From the NCBI GenBank assembly GCA_937870685.1, contig CALMZX010000049.1, positions 1 to 64,000 of the forward strand: a stretch of DNA of 64,000 bases, given 5' to 3'. Shown here one piece after another: positions 34,427 through 43,651 of the stretch. Position numbers and translations under genes: made by a program. Origin of the DNA: an uncultured Alphaproteobacteria bacterium (GTDB lineage Bacteria > Pseudomonadota > Alphaproteobacteria > Rhizobiales > Aestuariivirgaceae). The notes beneath the pieces are model-generated. The model was not told the origin of the DNA. It did no database searches and saw only the letters and a program-made list of their open reading frames with translations. Within the stretch, counting starts at the first letter, position 1; every line of letters starts with the position of its first letter.

Positions 34427-36045
34427 CGGCGCCGCTGCTCGAGGTGAAAGACCTGTCCGTTGCCTTCCGCCAGGGCGGTACGCAAACGCTGGCCGTGGAC
34501 CGCGTCTCGTTCTCGGTCAACAAGGGCGAGACGCTGGCGCTGGTGGGCGAGTCGGGTTCCGGCAAGTCGGTGAGCGCGCTCTCCATCCTGAAGCTGCTGG
34601 CCTATCCGGCGGCCACGCATCCTTCGGGCGAGATCATCTTCAAGGGCGAGAACCTGCTCGACCATGACGAGGCTGACCTGCGGCGCGTGCGTGGCAACGA
34701 CATCACCATGATCTTCCAGGAGCCGATGACCTCGCTCAATCCGCTGCACACGGTGGAGCGGCAGATCGGCGAAATCCTTGACCTGCACCAGGGCCTGACG
34801 GGCGAGCCCGCGCGGCAGCGCATCATCGAACTGCTGGGCAAGGTCGGCATCCGCGATCCGGAAACGCGCCTGCAGGATTATCCGCACCAGCTTTCGGGCG
34901 GGCAGCGCCAGCGCGTGATGATCGCCATGGCGCTGGCCAACAATCCCGAACTGCTGATTGCCGACGAGCCGACAACAGCACTTGACGTGACGGTGCAGGC
35001 GCAGATCCTCAAGCTGCTGAAAGACCTGCAGGCCGAATTCGGCATGGCGCTGCTGCTCATCACCCATGATCTTGGTATTGTCAGGCACATGGCCGACACA
35101 GTCTGCGTGATGCAGAAGGGCAAGGTGGTGGAGCAAGGCCCGGCCAAGGCGCTCTTCGCCCATCCGCAACATGCCTATACGAAAATGCTGCTGGCGGCGG
35201 AACCAAAGGGGTCGGCCCCTCCGGCGAAACCTGATGCGGAGGTGATTGCCGAAGCGCGTGATCTCAAGGTCTGGTTTCCCATCAAGCGCGGCTTCCTGCG
35301 CCGCGTCACCGGCCACATCAAGGCTGTCGATGGCCTCGATTGCGCGGTGAAGGCCGGGCAAACGCTGGCCATCGTCGGCGAGAGCGGCTCAGGCAAGACC
35401 ACGCTGGGGCTCGCCATGCTGCGGCTCATATCGTCCAAGGGCGAGATCCGCTTCCGGGGCAAGCGCATTGACGGGCTTTCCGGCAAGGAGATGCGCCCCT
35501 TGCGCAAGGACATGCAGGTGGTTTTCCAGGACCCGTTCGGTTCGCTCAGCCCGCGCATGTCCATCGTGCAAATCGTCGAGGAAGGCCTGCGCATCCAGAA
35601 CCCGTCGCTTGGCGCAGACGAGCGGCGCGAACGGGTGGCGCAGTCGCTCACGGAAGTGGGGCTCGATCCCGCCGCCATGGACCGCTATCCGCACGAGTTC
35701 TCCGGCGGGCAGCGGCAGCGCATCGCCATTGCCCGGGCGCTGGCGCTTGATCCCAAATTCATCATGCTGGACGAACCCACATCGGCGCTGGACATGTCGG
35801 TGCAGGCACAGGTGGTCGACCTGCTGCGCGCGCTGCAGCAGAAGCACGACCTTGCCTATCTCTTCATCAGCCACGACCTGAAGGTGGTGCGGGCCCTTGC
35901 CAACGAGGTGATCGTGATGCGCAACGGGCTGGTGGTGGAGCGCGGGAACGCCCGCGACATCTTCGAGACCCCGAAGGACGACTACACCAAGGCGCTGCTG
36001 GCGGCAGCGCTCAACCTCAAGGCCAGTGAAGGCATGCGTCAATGA
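34423..36045 (+). CDS. yejF: YejF-type ABC transporter with two ATPase domains
   Basis: A 540-aa fusion of two DppD/DppF-type ATP-binding domains in one chain. Each half has Walker [17 protein letters not shown] (about residues 42-49 and 325-332), a signature LSGGQRQR or FSGGQRQR, and Walker B ([22 protein letters not shown]). It energises YejBE. ATGA overlaps link it to yejE upstream and to the GhrA-like gene downstream (36042-36045). Confidence 0.94.
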   Translation: MTAPLLEVKDLSVAFRQGGTQTLAVDRVSFSVNKGETLALVGESGSGKSVSALSILKLLAYPAATHPSGEIIFKGENLLDHDEADLRRVRGNDITMIFQEPMTSLNPLHTVERQIGEILDLHQGLTGEPARQRIIELLGKVGIRDPETRLQDYPHQLSGGQRQRVMIAMALANNPELLIADEPTTALDVTVQAQILKLLKDLQAEFGMALLLITHDLGIVRHMADTVCVMQKGKVVEQGPAKALFAHPQHAYTKMLLAAEPKGSAPPAKPDAEVIAEARDLKVWFPIKRGFLRRVTGHIKAVDGLDCAVKAGQTLAIVGESGSGKTTLGLAMLRLISSKGEIRFRGKRIDGLSGKEMRPLRKDMQVVFQDPFGSLSPRMSIVQIVEEGLRIQNPSLGADERRERVAQSLTEVGLDPAAMDRYPHEFSGGQRQRIAIARALALDPKFIMLDEPTSALDMSVQAQVVDLLRALQQKHDLAYLFISHDLKVVRALANEVIVMRNGLVVERGNARDIFETPKDDYTKALLAAALNLKASEGMRQ

Positions 36046-36989
36046 GCACATTCCTGTTTGTGACCCCGACCTGGGACGGCCAGCTCTGGGCCGGTGAAAT
36101 GCGCAAGGCGGCACCCGCCATGAATGTGCGGGTGTGGCCGGAGATGGGTGATCCCGGCACCATCGACTATGTGGCGGCCTGGCTGCCGCCGCCTGATGTC
36201 GTGCGCTCGCTTGCCAACCTCAAGGTCATCTTCTCGCTGGGTGCCGGTGTCGATGCCATCCTGAAGGACCCGACGCTGCCGGAAAACGTGCCCATCGTGC
36301 GCGTCAACGATCCCGACCTCACCATGCGCATGAGCGAGTATGTGGTGCTGCATGTTCTGATGCATCACCGCCAGCAGCGCAGGCTTGACGAGAACCAGCG
36401 CAAGGGCGTGTGGGATTCATTCCCGACACACGCCGCCAGCGCGCTCCGCGTCGGCGTCATGGGGCTTGGTGTGCTGGGGCAGGATGCGGCGAAGAAGCTC
36501 GCCCTGCTCGGCTTCAAGGTGGCGGGCTGGAGCCGCTCGCCCAAGACGGTCGAAGGCGTGCAGTGTTTCTCCGGCGCCGGAGGCCTCGACACATTCCTCG
36601 CGCGCACCGACGTGCTGGTGTCGCTACTCCCGGCCACGCCGGAAACGGATGGCATCCTGAACCGTGGGCTCATCCGCAAGCTCGCCCGCAGTGGTCCGTT
36701 CGGTGCTCCGGTTCTGATCAACGCAGGGCGTGGACGGCAACAGGTGGAAGACGACATTCTCGCGGCACTTGATGTGGGCGAGTTGCATGCCGCGACGCTT
36801 GATGTGTTCCGCAGTGAACCACTGCCCGCCACAAGTCCGTTCTGGACTCATCCGAAGGTGACGCTCACGCCGCACATCGCGGCCGATTCCGATCCGGCCG
36901 TGATCTGCGAATATGTGGCGCGGCAGATCGCGGACTATGAGGCCACCGGCAAGCTCTCGAATCTGGTGGACCGGGCGCGGGGATATTGA
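36042..36989 (+). CDS. ghrA: Glyoxylate/hydroxypyruvate reductase A-like dehydrogenase
   Basis: A 315-aa D-2-hydroxyacid dehydrogenase. The NAD(P)-binding GLGVLGQDAAKKLALLGF lies near residues 142-159, with the family Arg/Glu/His in INAGRGRQQVEDD, VFRSEPLP and TPHIAA. GhrA enzymes reduce glyoxylate and hydroxypyruvate with NADPH. Its ATG overlaps the yejF stop, so it is the last gene of the importer operon. The link to peptide uptake is unexplained. A large inverted repeat follows 39 bases after the stop. Confidence 0.84.
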   Translation: MSTFLFVTPTWDGQLWAGEMRKAAPAMNVRVWPEMGDPGTIDYVAAWLPPPDVVRSLANLKVIFSLGAGVDAILKDPTLPENVPIVRVNDPDLTMRMSEYVVLHVLMHHRQQRRLDENQRKGVWDSFPTHAASALRVGVMGLGVLGQDAAKKLALLGFKVAGWSRSPKTVEGVQCFSGAGGLDTFLARTDVLVSLLPATPETDGILNRGLIRKLARSGPFGAPVLINAGRGRQQVEDDILAALDVGELHAATLDVFRSEPLPATSPFWTHPKVTLTPHIAADSDPAVICEYVARQIADYEATGKLSNLVDRARGY

Positions 36990-37027
36990 GGGAAACAACC
37001 GTTCGCAAAAACATGTCCTCCAAGTGA

Positions 37028-37116
37028 CGTCATCCCGGCGCAGGCCGGGACAGGGCTTGGCTAGGAGTTCACAGGCTTGCATGAGAAGCCCCGCCCCGGC
37101 CTACGCCGGGGTGACG
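37028..37116. repeat. Large intergenic inverted repeat (REP-like)
   Basis: Two 29-base arms (37028-37056 and 37088-37116) are complementary except at four positions and flank a 31-base spacer. Each arm carries a smaller palindrome, CCCGGCGCAGGCCGGG and CCCCGGCCTACGCCGGGG. The element lies between the convergent ghrA and NlpC/P60 genes. CGTCATCCCGGC-type palindromes are common dispersed intergenic repeats in alphaproteobacteria; this is my recollection. It may also act as a bidirectional transcription end point. Confidence 0.8.
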
Positions 37117-37185
37117 GAGCAAGAAGCGAGGTTTGCTGCACATGCAGCGTGCTCACGCAGGTAAACTCACCCCTTGGCAAATCAC

Positions 37186-38025
37186 TTACAGCCTTTTCAC
37201 ACTGGTCACCGGCTTGCCCTTCGCCGCGCTGCGTGCCACCGCGTCAGCCAGCGGCTCGCAGACCACCATCATGTCGAAGCCGTTGGCGTGCAGCAGCATC
37301 TCGCTGTCGGCCATGATTCCGACGTGGCCATCCCAGAACACGAGGTCGCCGCGCCGCCGCTTCTCAGCCTGGGGCAGAGCCACACCCAGTGACGCCTCCT
37401 GCATGTCGCTGTCGCGTGGACAGTCAACGCCAACCGCATGCAGTGACACCTGCACAAGGCCGGAGCAATCGAGGCCGTGAACGGTCTTGCCGCCCCAATA
37501 GTAGGGCGTGTGAAGAAAGCGTTCGGCAACACTGACAAAATCACCGCTGCCGCTGCTGATGGCGCGCAGATGTTTCGAGAAGACGAAACCATTGGCTGCA
37601 ACGGCAGCGTAGTCCTTCTCTTCGTCCGTCACGGCGACACGCGCGAGCATTGGCAGAAAGGTGGCGGGCTGGGTCTTCAGGTCGGCCTTCGGATAGAGCA
37701 GCGTCGAGGGCACCGCGACTTCATGGCTTGCCGCTGCGGAAACGGGCGTGAGCCGTGCGGCCTCCACATGGCCCACGTAACCATCGCGGTCGAGCTTCAC
37801 CCAGGCCCAGCCATCGGCTTCGTCGAAGACCTGCAACGTTTCCCCCGGCAGCGCCTCGGTCAGCTGCATGGATGTGGCAGTGGGCTGGCGGCGCAGCGAG
37901 GCAACGGTGCATCCCACCTGCATGGGGCGGCCCTCGACAAAGCGCGCCGCTTCGATTCGGCCCCGTAACGCCACATCGGCGAGATCGGGACGGTACAGGT
38001 TCAATCGCCTGTCGAGGTTTGCCAT
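37186..38025 (-). CDS. NlpC/P60 family peptidase with SH3-type domains
   Basis: A 279-aa protein. The C-terminal C40 (NlpC/P60) domain has the catalytic Cys in LDCSGLVQ, His in GHVGIM and a third polar residue in HANGFD. The N-terminal 130 residues look like two bacterial SH3-like domains (TEALPGETLQVFDEADGWAWV). Such enzymes cleave gamma-D-Glu-diaminopimelate bonds in peptidoglycan fragments. There is no signal peptide, so a cytoplasmic recycling role is possible. Its ATG overlaps the MarR stop (TGATG). Confidence 0.87.
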   Translation of the reverse strand: MANLDRRLNLYRPDLADVALRGRIEAARFVEGRPMQVGCTVASLRRQPTATSMQLTEALPGETLQVFDEADGWAWVKLDRDGYVGHVEAARLTPVSAAASHEVAVPSTLLYPKADLKTQPATFLPMLARVAVTDEEKDYAAVAANGFVFSKHLRAISSGSGDFVSVAERFLHTPYYWGGKTVHGLDCSGLVQVSLHAVGVDCPRDSDMQEASLGVALPQAEKRRRGDLVFWDGHVGIMADSEMLLHANGFDMMVVCEPLADAVARSAAKGKPVTSVKRL

Positions 38026-38369
38026 CACAGGCCTTCCGAGGTCTGGCCGATGAGATCACCCAGCCGTTCAAGATAGAGCACGCCCTTCACGGTGCGTTGC
38101 ACCAGCACATTGCGCCTGTCCGCCTCATCGCGGCGGCGGCTGACGAGGCCCAGCTTGCCCATGCTGTCGAGGGCACGGGTGATCACGGGTTTCGTCACCT
38201 GCAGCTTGGCGGCGAGCCCGCGCACGGTGTGCGGCGGCGCTTCCAGATAGACTGTCAGCAGCACGCTCATCTGGCGCACAGAGAGATCGGGCTCGTCATC
38301 ATGAACCTGGGCGAGGTGGACGTCATGCCAGAGCTTCATGCTCTGGGCGGGGCTGAGACGGTGAGCCAT
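38025..38369 (-). CDS. MarR-family transcriptional regulator
   Basis: A 114-aa winged-helix protein. The recognition helix region reads HTVRGLAAKLQVTKPVITRALD and the wing LGLVSRRRDEADRRNVLV, the MarR pattern. It is shorter than typical MarR proteins (about 140-150 aa), with a reduced N-terminal dimerisation helix. It is translationally coupled to the NlpC/P60 gene, which is likely its target along with itself. No operator was identified upstream in the 59-bp gap to the aminopeptidase gene. Confidence 0.8.
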   Translation of the reverse strand: MAHRLSPAQSMKLWHDVHLAQVHDDEPDLSVRQMSVLLTVYLEAPPHTVRGLAAKLQVTKPVITRALDSMGKLGLVSRRRDEADRRNVLVQRTVKGVLYLERLGDLIGQTSEGL

Positions 38370-38428
38370 GGAACGCAGCCATTTTGTTTCGGATCCGTAT
38401 CATTCTCCAAAACGCCCGCAACGGCAAG

Positions 38429-39811
38429 TCACTTTCCATAGCGCTCGCAGAGCAGCGCAAAGAGGGCGCGCATGGCCTGGGATTCACCGCCCCTGGGACG
38501 GCCCGGCTTGGCCGTCGGCGTCCAGGCGAAAATGTCGAAGTGCACGTAGGCCTTCGCCTGCTCGACGAAGCGGCGCAGGAACAGGGCCGCCGTGATGGCA
38601 CCGGCAAAGCCGCCAGCGCCCGCGTTGTTGAGATCGGCAATGGGCGTCTCGATCATGCTGGCATAGGGACGCCAGAGCGGCAGGCGCCAGAGCGGATCGT
38701 TGACGGCAAAGGCGTGACGGCCGAGATCGGCGGCCAGGGTCTCGTCATCGGTGAAGAAGGGCGGCAGGTCGGGTCCCGTCGCCACGCGGGCAGCGCCTGT
38801 GAGAGTCGCCATGTCGAGCAACAGCTCCGGCTTTTCCTCGTCCGCCAAGGCGAGTGCATCGGCGAGGATGAGTCGTCCCTCGGCGTCGGTGTTGCCGATC
38901 TCAACGGTGATTCCTTTCCGCGATTTGAAAACGTCGCCGGGCCGGAAGGCGTCGCCTGCGATGGCATTTTCAACTGCAGGAACAAGGACGCGCAGGCGAA
39001 GCTTCAGGCCCTGCTCCATGATCAGGCGGGCAAGGCCCAGCACGTTGGCGGCACCGCCCATGTCCTTTTTCATCAGCAGCATGGAGGCGGAGGGCTTGAT
39101 GTCGAGGCCGCCGGTGTCGAAGACAACGCCCTTGCCCACCAGTGTCACCTTCGGGTGCCTGGCATTGCCCCAGGTGATGTCGATGAGGCGGGGCTTGCGC
39201 GTTGAGGCAGCCCCCACGGCGTGGATGAGCGGAAAACCTTTCGCCAGCGCCGCACCCGAGATGACGCTGACCTTCGCCTTGTGTGCTCGCGCAAGGGCGC
39301 GGGCATCGCGTTCCAGTTCATCAGGGCCAAGGATGTTGGCAGGCGCGTTCACCTGGTCGCGCACGGCGAAGACGGCGTTGGCCAGCATGGCCGCCTGTGT
39401 TGCCGCTGGCTTTGACGGCATCACCAGCGTCACCGCCTTCACCTTGGTGGGGCGATGGGGATCGTATTTGTAGAGTTCGCCACACCATCCCAGCGCCACA
39501 TCCCCCGTGGCAAGGGCGGCCTCGGCAAAGCTGTAACTGCCCTCCGGCAGGCGCGCGGCAATGGCACCGAGGGCGAAGGGGTCGTCACGCTCACCCGGTG
39601 CGCCCACCAGCACCGCATCCGGCACGCCCGCCTTGCCCGGCAGCACAAGCAGTGCCAGCGGGGCTGCCTCAAAGCCATGGGCCTTGGCCCAGGCTCTGGC
39701 CTCGGTGCGCAGCGTGGCGCTGAACGTGGGCCAGGCGGCCTTGCCGACAACATGGATGGGTGTGGCGGGCCCACGTCCCGGCGGCAGCAGAATCTTGCGG
39801 GCGTCGATCAT
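38429..39811 (-). CDS. Leucyl aminopeptidase family protein (M17)
   Basis: A 460-aa cytosolic metallo-aminopeptidase. The catalytic C-terminal domain contains LVGKGVVFDTGGLDIKPSASM, MKKDMGGAAN and the family signature NTDAEGRLILADAL, supplying the two-metal ligands and catalytic Lys/Arg. The N-terminal domain is poorly conserved, as usual. The family removes N-terminal residues from peptides. The gene fits turnover of imported or wall-derived peptides, given its NlpC/P60 and Yej neighbours, though this is inference. Confidence 0.88.
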   Translation of the reverse strand: MIDARKILLPPGRGPATPIHVVGKAAWPTFSATLRTEARAWAKAHGFEAAPLALLVLPGKAGVPDAVLVGAPGERDDPFALGAIAARLPEGSYSFAEAALATGDVALGWCGELYKYDPHRPTKVKAVTLVMPSKPAATQAAMLANAVFAVRDQVNAPANILGPDELERDARALARAHKAKVSVISGAALAKGFPLIHAVGAASTRKPRLIDITWGNARHPKVTLVGKGVVFDTGGLDIKPSASMLLMKKDMGGAANVLGLARLIMEQGLKLRLRVLVPAVENAIAGDAFRPGDVFKSRKGITVEIGNTDAEGRLILADALALADEEKPELLLDMATLTGAARVATGPDLPPFFTDDETLAADLGRHAFAVNDPLWRLPLWRPYASMIETPIADLNNAGAGGFAGAITAALFLRRFVEQAKAYVHFDIFAWTPTAKPGRPRGGESQAMRALFALLCERYGK

Positions 39812-39840
39812 GTCATGTCCTGAAATGCGGGTTGGGTGAG

Positions 39841-40704
39841 CTACCAGATGGGCGCTGGCAGGTAGCGGGCGAAGATGCTGGCGGTGGAGCCGTTTTCTTC
39901 CAGCACGTCGAGCGCCTCGTCAAGGCGGTCGCGGACCGCCGCCTTGTCCTGGCGCACCACATAGACGAGCGGGCGCGAGAAGGTTTCGGCATCAACCACG
40001 GCGCCGCCCAACCCGGCGCAGCATTTGCGCGCGCCATCGCTGTTCATCCAGAAGGACATGCGCAGGGCATCGCCAAAGGCCACATCCAGCGCGCCGGTGC
40101 GAAGCGCCTCATACATCACCGTCTCGCGCTCTTCCGGCACCAGTTGCGATTTCGGGTAGTGGAGCTTGAGGAAGGCCTCGTGGGCCGTGCCCTTGACCAC
40201 GCCGATGCGGCGGCCCGCCAGCGCGCGCGGGTCCGCCGCCGCGATCTGCGTGCCGCGGCGCATCATGAAGCGGCCCATGGCGCGGAAATAGGGGCGCGTC
40301 AGCGCCGTGTTGGCCATGAGATCACTGTTGAGGCGCAGGCCCGTCGCGATCATGTCGCCATCGCCCTTCTGCAGGCCCGGCAAGAGGCCGGTGAAGGGCG
40401 TGGGCACGATTTCGCAGGTGAGGCCCGCCTCGGTGCAGGCGGCCTTGGCGAGATCAACCGAAATGCCGGCCAGTGTCCCGTCCTCAAGGGTGAAGCTCCA
40501 CGGCGCGAAGTCGGGTTCCGCCAGCAGCCGCACCGCCGGCAGCGGCAGCTTCGAGGCATGGGGCGCGTCAGCGTCGATGGCGCGGAAGCGGGGAATCGGC
40601 ACCTGGGCCACGGCGGGTTCATCCGGGGCGTCCTGGGCGAAAACCGCTGTCCCGGCACCGGTCACAGAAAGGATGGCACAGGCTGTCCATGCAACCAGGG
40701 CCAT
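39841..40704 (-). CDS. Periplasmic solute-binding protein, family 3
   Basis: A 287-aa protein with a hydrophobic signal segment (VAWTACAILSVTGAG) and AQ|DAP-type cleavage. The body has the two-lobe amino-acid-binding (SBP_bac_3) pattern: LLAEPDFAPWSFTLEDGTLAGISVDLAKAAC near the start, then GRRIGVVKGTAHEAFL. No permease or ATPase is adjacent, so it is an orphan binding protein or a sensor. The start is uncertain; the frame stays open for 62 codons upstream, including an Arg/Lys-rich stretch that could be part of the signal n-region. The 119-bp gap to the next gene holds no clear feature. Confidence 0.7.
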   Translation of the reverse strand: MALVAWTACAILSVTGAGTAVFAQDAPDEPAVAQVPIPRFRAIDADAPHASKLPLPAVRLLAEPDFAPWSFTLEDGTLAGISVDLAKAACTEAGLTCEIVPTPFTGLLPGLQKGDGDMIATGLRLNSDLMANTALTRPYFRAMGRFMMRRGTQIAAADPRALAGRRIGVVKGTAHEAFLKLHYPKSQLVPEERETVMYEALRTGALDVAFGDALRMSFWMNSDGARKCCAGLGGAVVDAETFSRPLVYVVRQDKAAVRDRLDEALDVLEENGSTASIFARYLPAPIW

Positions 40705-40823
40705 GGCCACACCACGGCCAGCCCTTGATCTTTGCTTGCGGATGCCCTTGGATTGCCAGACAGGGTTGTGAACGGGGCCGTTTCCGGTGGAGGCCGTAAC
40801 CGGTTCAGGGGGGCAGGACGGCT

Positions 40824-42647
40824 GTGGGCTACAATCGCGCAAATGATGGCGCATGGCTGGGATCGGATCTCGGCTCAGGACACGGGTCAAAACATGGGTT
40901 TGCGGCGAAGCAGGCGCTGGAGGCCAGCGGACGCAGTCTAGACGATGCTCCCCGGGATGTCTTGCCGCTTTTTCCGGGGCACCTCCTGCCCGGCATGCTG
41001 ATGCGGCTGACGCCGCAGGACCGTGAACTCGCCCTCAAACACAAACTCGTTCCTGCCGCCGTGCTGCCGGGCATGACCGTCTATTCCGCCATAACGCCCG
41101 CCGCCGAACGCGCCGCGCAGGCCCTTGGCCTCAGGGTGGTGGCGCGGGCCGACGCAGCCGCCTTCCGCAAGGCGGTGCGTTTCGTGCTCGGTCCCGGCTT
41201 GTTGCGCGAGGCTGTCTCCGGACTGGCGCGGCGTCACCCCGGCCTCTCCGCCCAGCGCCGCTTCACGGGGCAGCAGCTGGCCGGGCTCATGGTGTGGCTG
41301 GCGCTGGTGGCCGCCACCGGCATCGGCCTGGACTGGGGCTATGTGCTGCTGGCCGCCAGCCTGCTCTCCGGCTGCTTCTTTGCCATGACGGTGGCGATCC
41401 GCATTCTCGCCCTCCTGCCCGGAACGGTGCTTCAGGCCCCTGCCGTTCCGCCCCTGACCACGTCCGCGCTGCCAAGCTACAGCGTGCTGGTTCCGCTCTT
41501 CCGCGAAACGGCGGTGCTCAACCAGCTGATCGGCGGCCTCATGGCACTGGACTATCCGGTGGCCAAACTCGACATCAAGCTCATCCTTGAGGAGGAGGAT
41601 GTGCTGATGCAGCGCGCCGTCATGGCACGGCAACTGCCGGAGCATTTTGACGTGATCGTCGTACCAGCGGGCAAACCGCAGACGAAGCCGCGCGCCCTGA
41701 ACTATGCGCTGCAGTTCTCGCGCGGCGAATTGCTGACCATCTATGACAGCGAAGACGTCCCGGAACCGGACCAGTTGCGCCGCGCCGCCGCGATTTTCGC
41801 GGCGCGGGACGAGGGCCTTGCCTGCCTGCAGGCGGTGCTCACCTACTACAACCCCAATGAAAACTGGCTGACACGGCAGTTCACGGCGGAATATGCGGCG
41901 CTCTTCAACGTGCTGCTGCCGGCACTCGCCGCCACCGGCCTGCCGCTGCCGCTGGGCGGCACCTCCAACCACTTCCGCAGCGCCGCCCTGCGCGCCGTCG
42001 GGGCGTGGGATCCGTTCAACGTCACCGAGGATGCCGATCTCGGATACCGCTTCCGGCGCATGGGTTTTGAAACGGATGCCTTCGAGAGCCGGACCTACGA
42101 GGAAGCCAACACGCAGCTGTGGAACTGGATGCGGCAGCGGCGGCGCTGGCTCAAGGGCTTCCTGCATACCTGGCTGGTGCTGATGCGCCACCCCGTGCAG
42201 CTTTTCCGCGAGGCGGGCCCGAGCGGGTTCTGGACCGTCCAGTGCATGTCACTCGGCGTGTTCGCCTCGGCCCTGCTGCATCCGTTCTTCCTCGCCCATA
42301 CGCTGTGGTTCTTCCTGTCGGGGCGCGTGTACCAGGAACTTGCAACGCCCCTGCATGGCGGCGCCATCGGGCTCGGCGGGGCCATCCTGCTGCTGGGCTA
42401 TGGCGTGTCCATGGCCTGCGCCCAGCGCGGCCTCGCCAGGCTTGGCTACTGGCACTGGACCGGAACCATCCTCACCATGCCGCTCTACTGGATGCTGATG
42501 ACCCCTGCCGCCTGGATGGCGCTGTGGGATTTCGCGGTGCGCCCGCACCACTGGCACAAGACGCAACACGGCCTCTCGGCCCTGTTGCGCGCGGGCGGCG
42601 GCAAGACCCGGCGCCAGAGCGCCGGGCGAAAGCTCAGTCGTACTTGA
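40824..42647 (+). CDS. Family 2 glycosyltransferase, multi-membrane-spanning
   Basis: A 607-aa inner-membrane glycosyltransferase. The GT2 catalytic domain (about residues 215-450) has YSVLVPLFRE, the DXD-like DSED, TEDADLGYR and the QRRRWLKG motif typical of processive or cellulose-synthase-like enzymes. TM segments flank it (about 150-190 and 470-560). Residues about 45-145 (LALKHKLVPAAVLPG, YSAITPAAERAAQALG) resemble the GspE/MshE N-terminal domain. It probably makes or exports a surface polysaccharide. The GTG start at 40824 is uncertain. Its 3' end overlaps tadC by 14 bases on the opposite strand. Confidence 0.75.
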   Translation: MGYNRANDGAWLGSDLGSGHGSKHGFAAKQALEASGRSLDDAPRDVLPLFPGHLLPGMLMRLTPQDRELALKHKLVPAAVLPGMTVYSAITPAAERAAQALGLRVVARADAAAFRKAVRFVLGPGLLREAVSGLARRHPGLSAQRRFTGQQLAGLMVWLALVAATGIGLDWGYVLLAASLLSGCFFAMTVAIRILALLPGTVLQAPAVPPLTTSALPSYSVLVPLFRETAVLNQLIGGLMALDYPVAKLDIKLILEEEDVLMQRAVMARQLPEHFDVIVVPAGKPQTKPRALNYALQFSRGELLTIYDSEDVPEPDQLRRAAAIFAARDEGLACLQAVLTYYNPNENWLTRQFTAEYAALFNVLLPALAATGLPLPLGGTSNHFRSAALRAVGAWDPFNVTEDADLGYRFRRMGFETDAFESRTYEEANTQLWNWMRQRRRWLKGFLHTWLVLMRHPVQLFREAGPSGFWTVQCMSLGVFASALLHPFFLAHTLWFFLSGRVYQELATPLHGGAIGLGGAILLLGYGVSMACAQRGLARLGYWHWTGTILTMPLYWMLMTPAAWMALWDFAVRPHHWHKTQHGLSALLRAGGGKTRRQSAGRKLSRT

Positions 42648-43602
42648 GGACCATGATGACCGACGGTCCGAGAATGACCACGAAGACCACCGGCAGGAAG
42701 AACATGATCATCGGCACGGTCAGCTTCGGCGGCAGGGCGGCGGCCTTCTTCTCGGCCTCCGACATGCGGGCGTCGCGGTTTTCCTGGGCAAGGACGCGCA
42801 AGGCGGTGCCCAGCGGCGTGCCATAGCGTTCCGACTGGATGAGGCTTGTCACCACCGCCTTGACGGTTTCGAGGCCGGTGCGCTTGCCGAAGTTGTCGAG
42901 GGCCTTGCGGCGGTCCTGCAGGTAGGAGAGTTCCGCCACCGTCAGTGACAGTTCTTCCGAGAGCGGCACCGACTGGCTGCCGATTTCCTTGGCGACGCGC
43001 ACCAGCGACGGTTCAAGCGCCATGCCGGATTCAACGCAGATGAGCAGAAGGTCAAGCGCGTCGGACCACGCCCTCTTGATGGAATGCTGGCGGCGCTGGA
43101 TCAGGTTCTTGAGCAGGATGCCCGGGATGTAGAAACCCACCACCAGCGAGATCATGGTGCTCACCAGCCGCATGTTGGGCGAGACCTTGTCGGCGAAGAC
43201 CGTCGATGTGTAAACGAAGGTGATGATACCGACGATGATCGGAACGATCACGCGCAGCGCGAGGAAGGTGATCAGGTGCTTTTCGGTGCGGAAGCCGGCC
43301 TGGCGCAAGGCGTCGCGGCTGGCTTCGCCTTCCAGTACCTGCTTGAGGTTGAGAGCTTCCACCAGCTGCTGGTAGACGCCGCCCTTGGGTTTTTCGCGCA
43401 GGCGGGCCTCGTTGCCGGCAAGCGAGGCCTTCATCTGCTGGCGCAGGCGTTCACGTTCCTCGGTGACACCCTTGATGCGGCTCTGGAGCTTGTCACCCTC
43501 GAGATAGGGGGCCGCAATGGTGATGACCGTTCCGAAGGCCGCCAGCGCCACCAGCAGTGTCACCAGGGTTTCGATCTGCAGCAGTGTGGCGATCAGTTCC
43601 AT
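42634..43602 (-). CDS. tadC: Tad pilus inner-membrane protein TadC
   Basis: A 322-aa protein of the GspF/TadC family, with hydrophobic segments near residues 12-32, 118-150 and at the C-terminus. The conserved cytoplasmic region includes SDALDLLLICVESGMALEPSL and ERYGTPLGTALRVLAQE. With TadB it forms the platform on which the ATPase CpaF assembles the Flp pilus. Last gene of the minus-strand tad operon; no tadD follows, and a glycosyltransferase gene converges on it. Confidence 0.93.
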   Translation of the reverse strand: MELIATLLQIETLVTLLVALAAFGTVITIAAPYLEGDKLQSRIKGVTEERERLRQQMKASLAGNEARLREKPKGGVYQQLVEALNLKQVLEGEASRDALRQAGFRTEKHLITFLALRVIVPIIVGIITFVYTSTVFADKVSPNMRLVSTMISLVVGFYIPGILLKNLIQRRQHSIKRAWSDALDLLLICVESGMALEPSLVRVAKEIGSQSVPLSEELSLTVAELSYLQDRRKALDNFGKRTGLETVKAVVTSLIQSERYGTPLGTALRVLAQENRDARMSEAEKKAAALPPKLTVPMIMFFLPVVFVVILGPSVIMVLKYD

Positions 43603-43651
43603 CTTCTTGTTCTTCTTCTTGCTGTCCGTTTGCCGGACCCGGAATTCAGGC

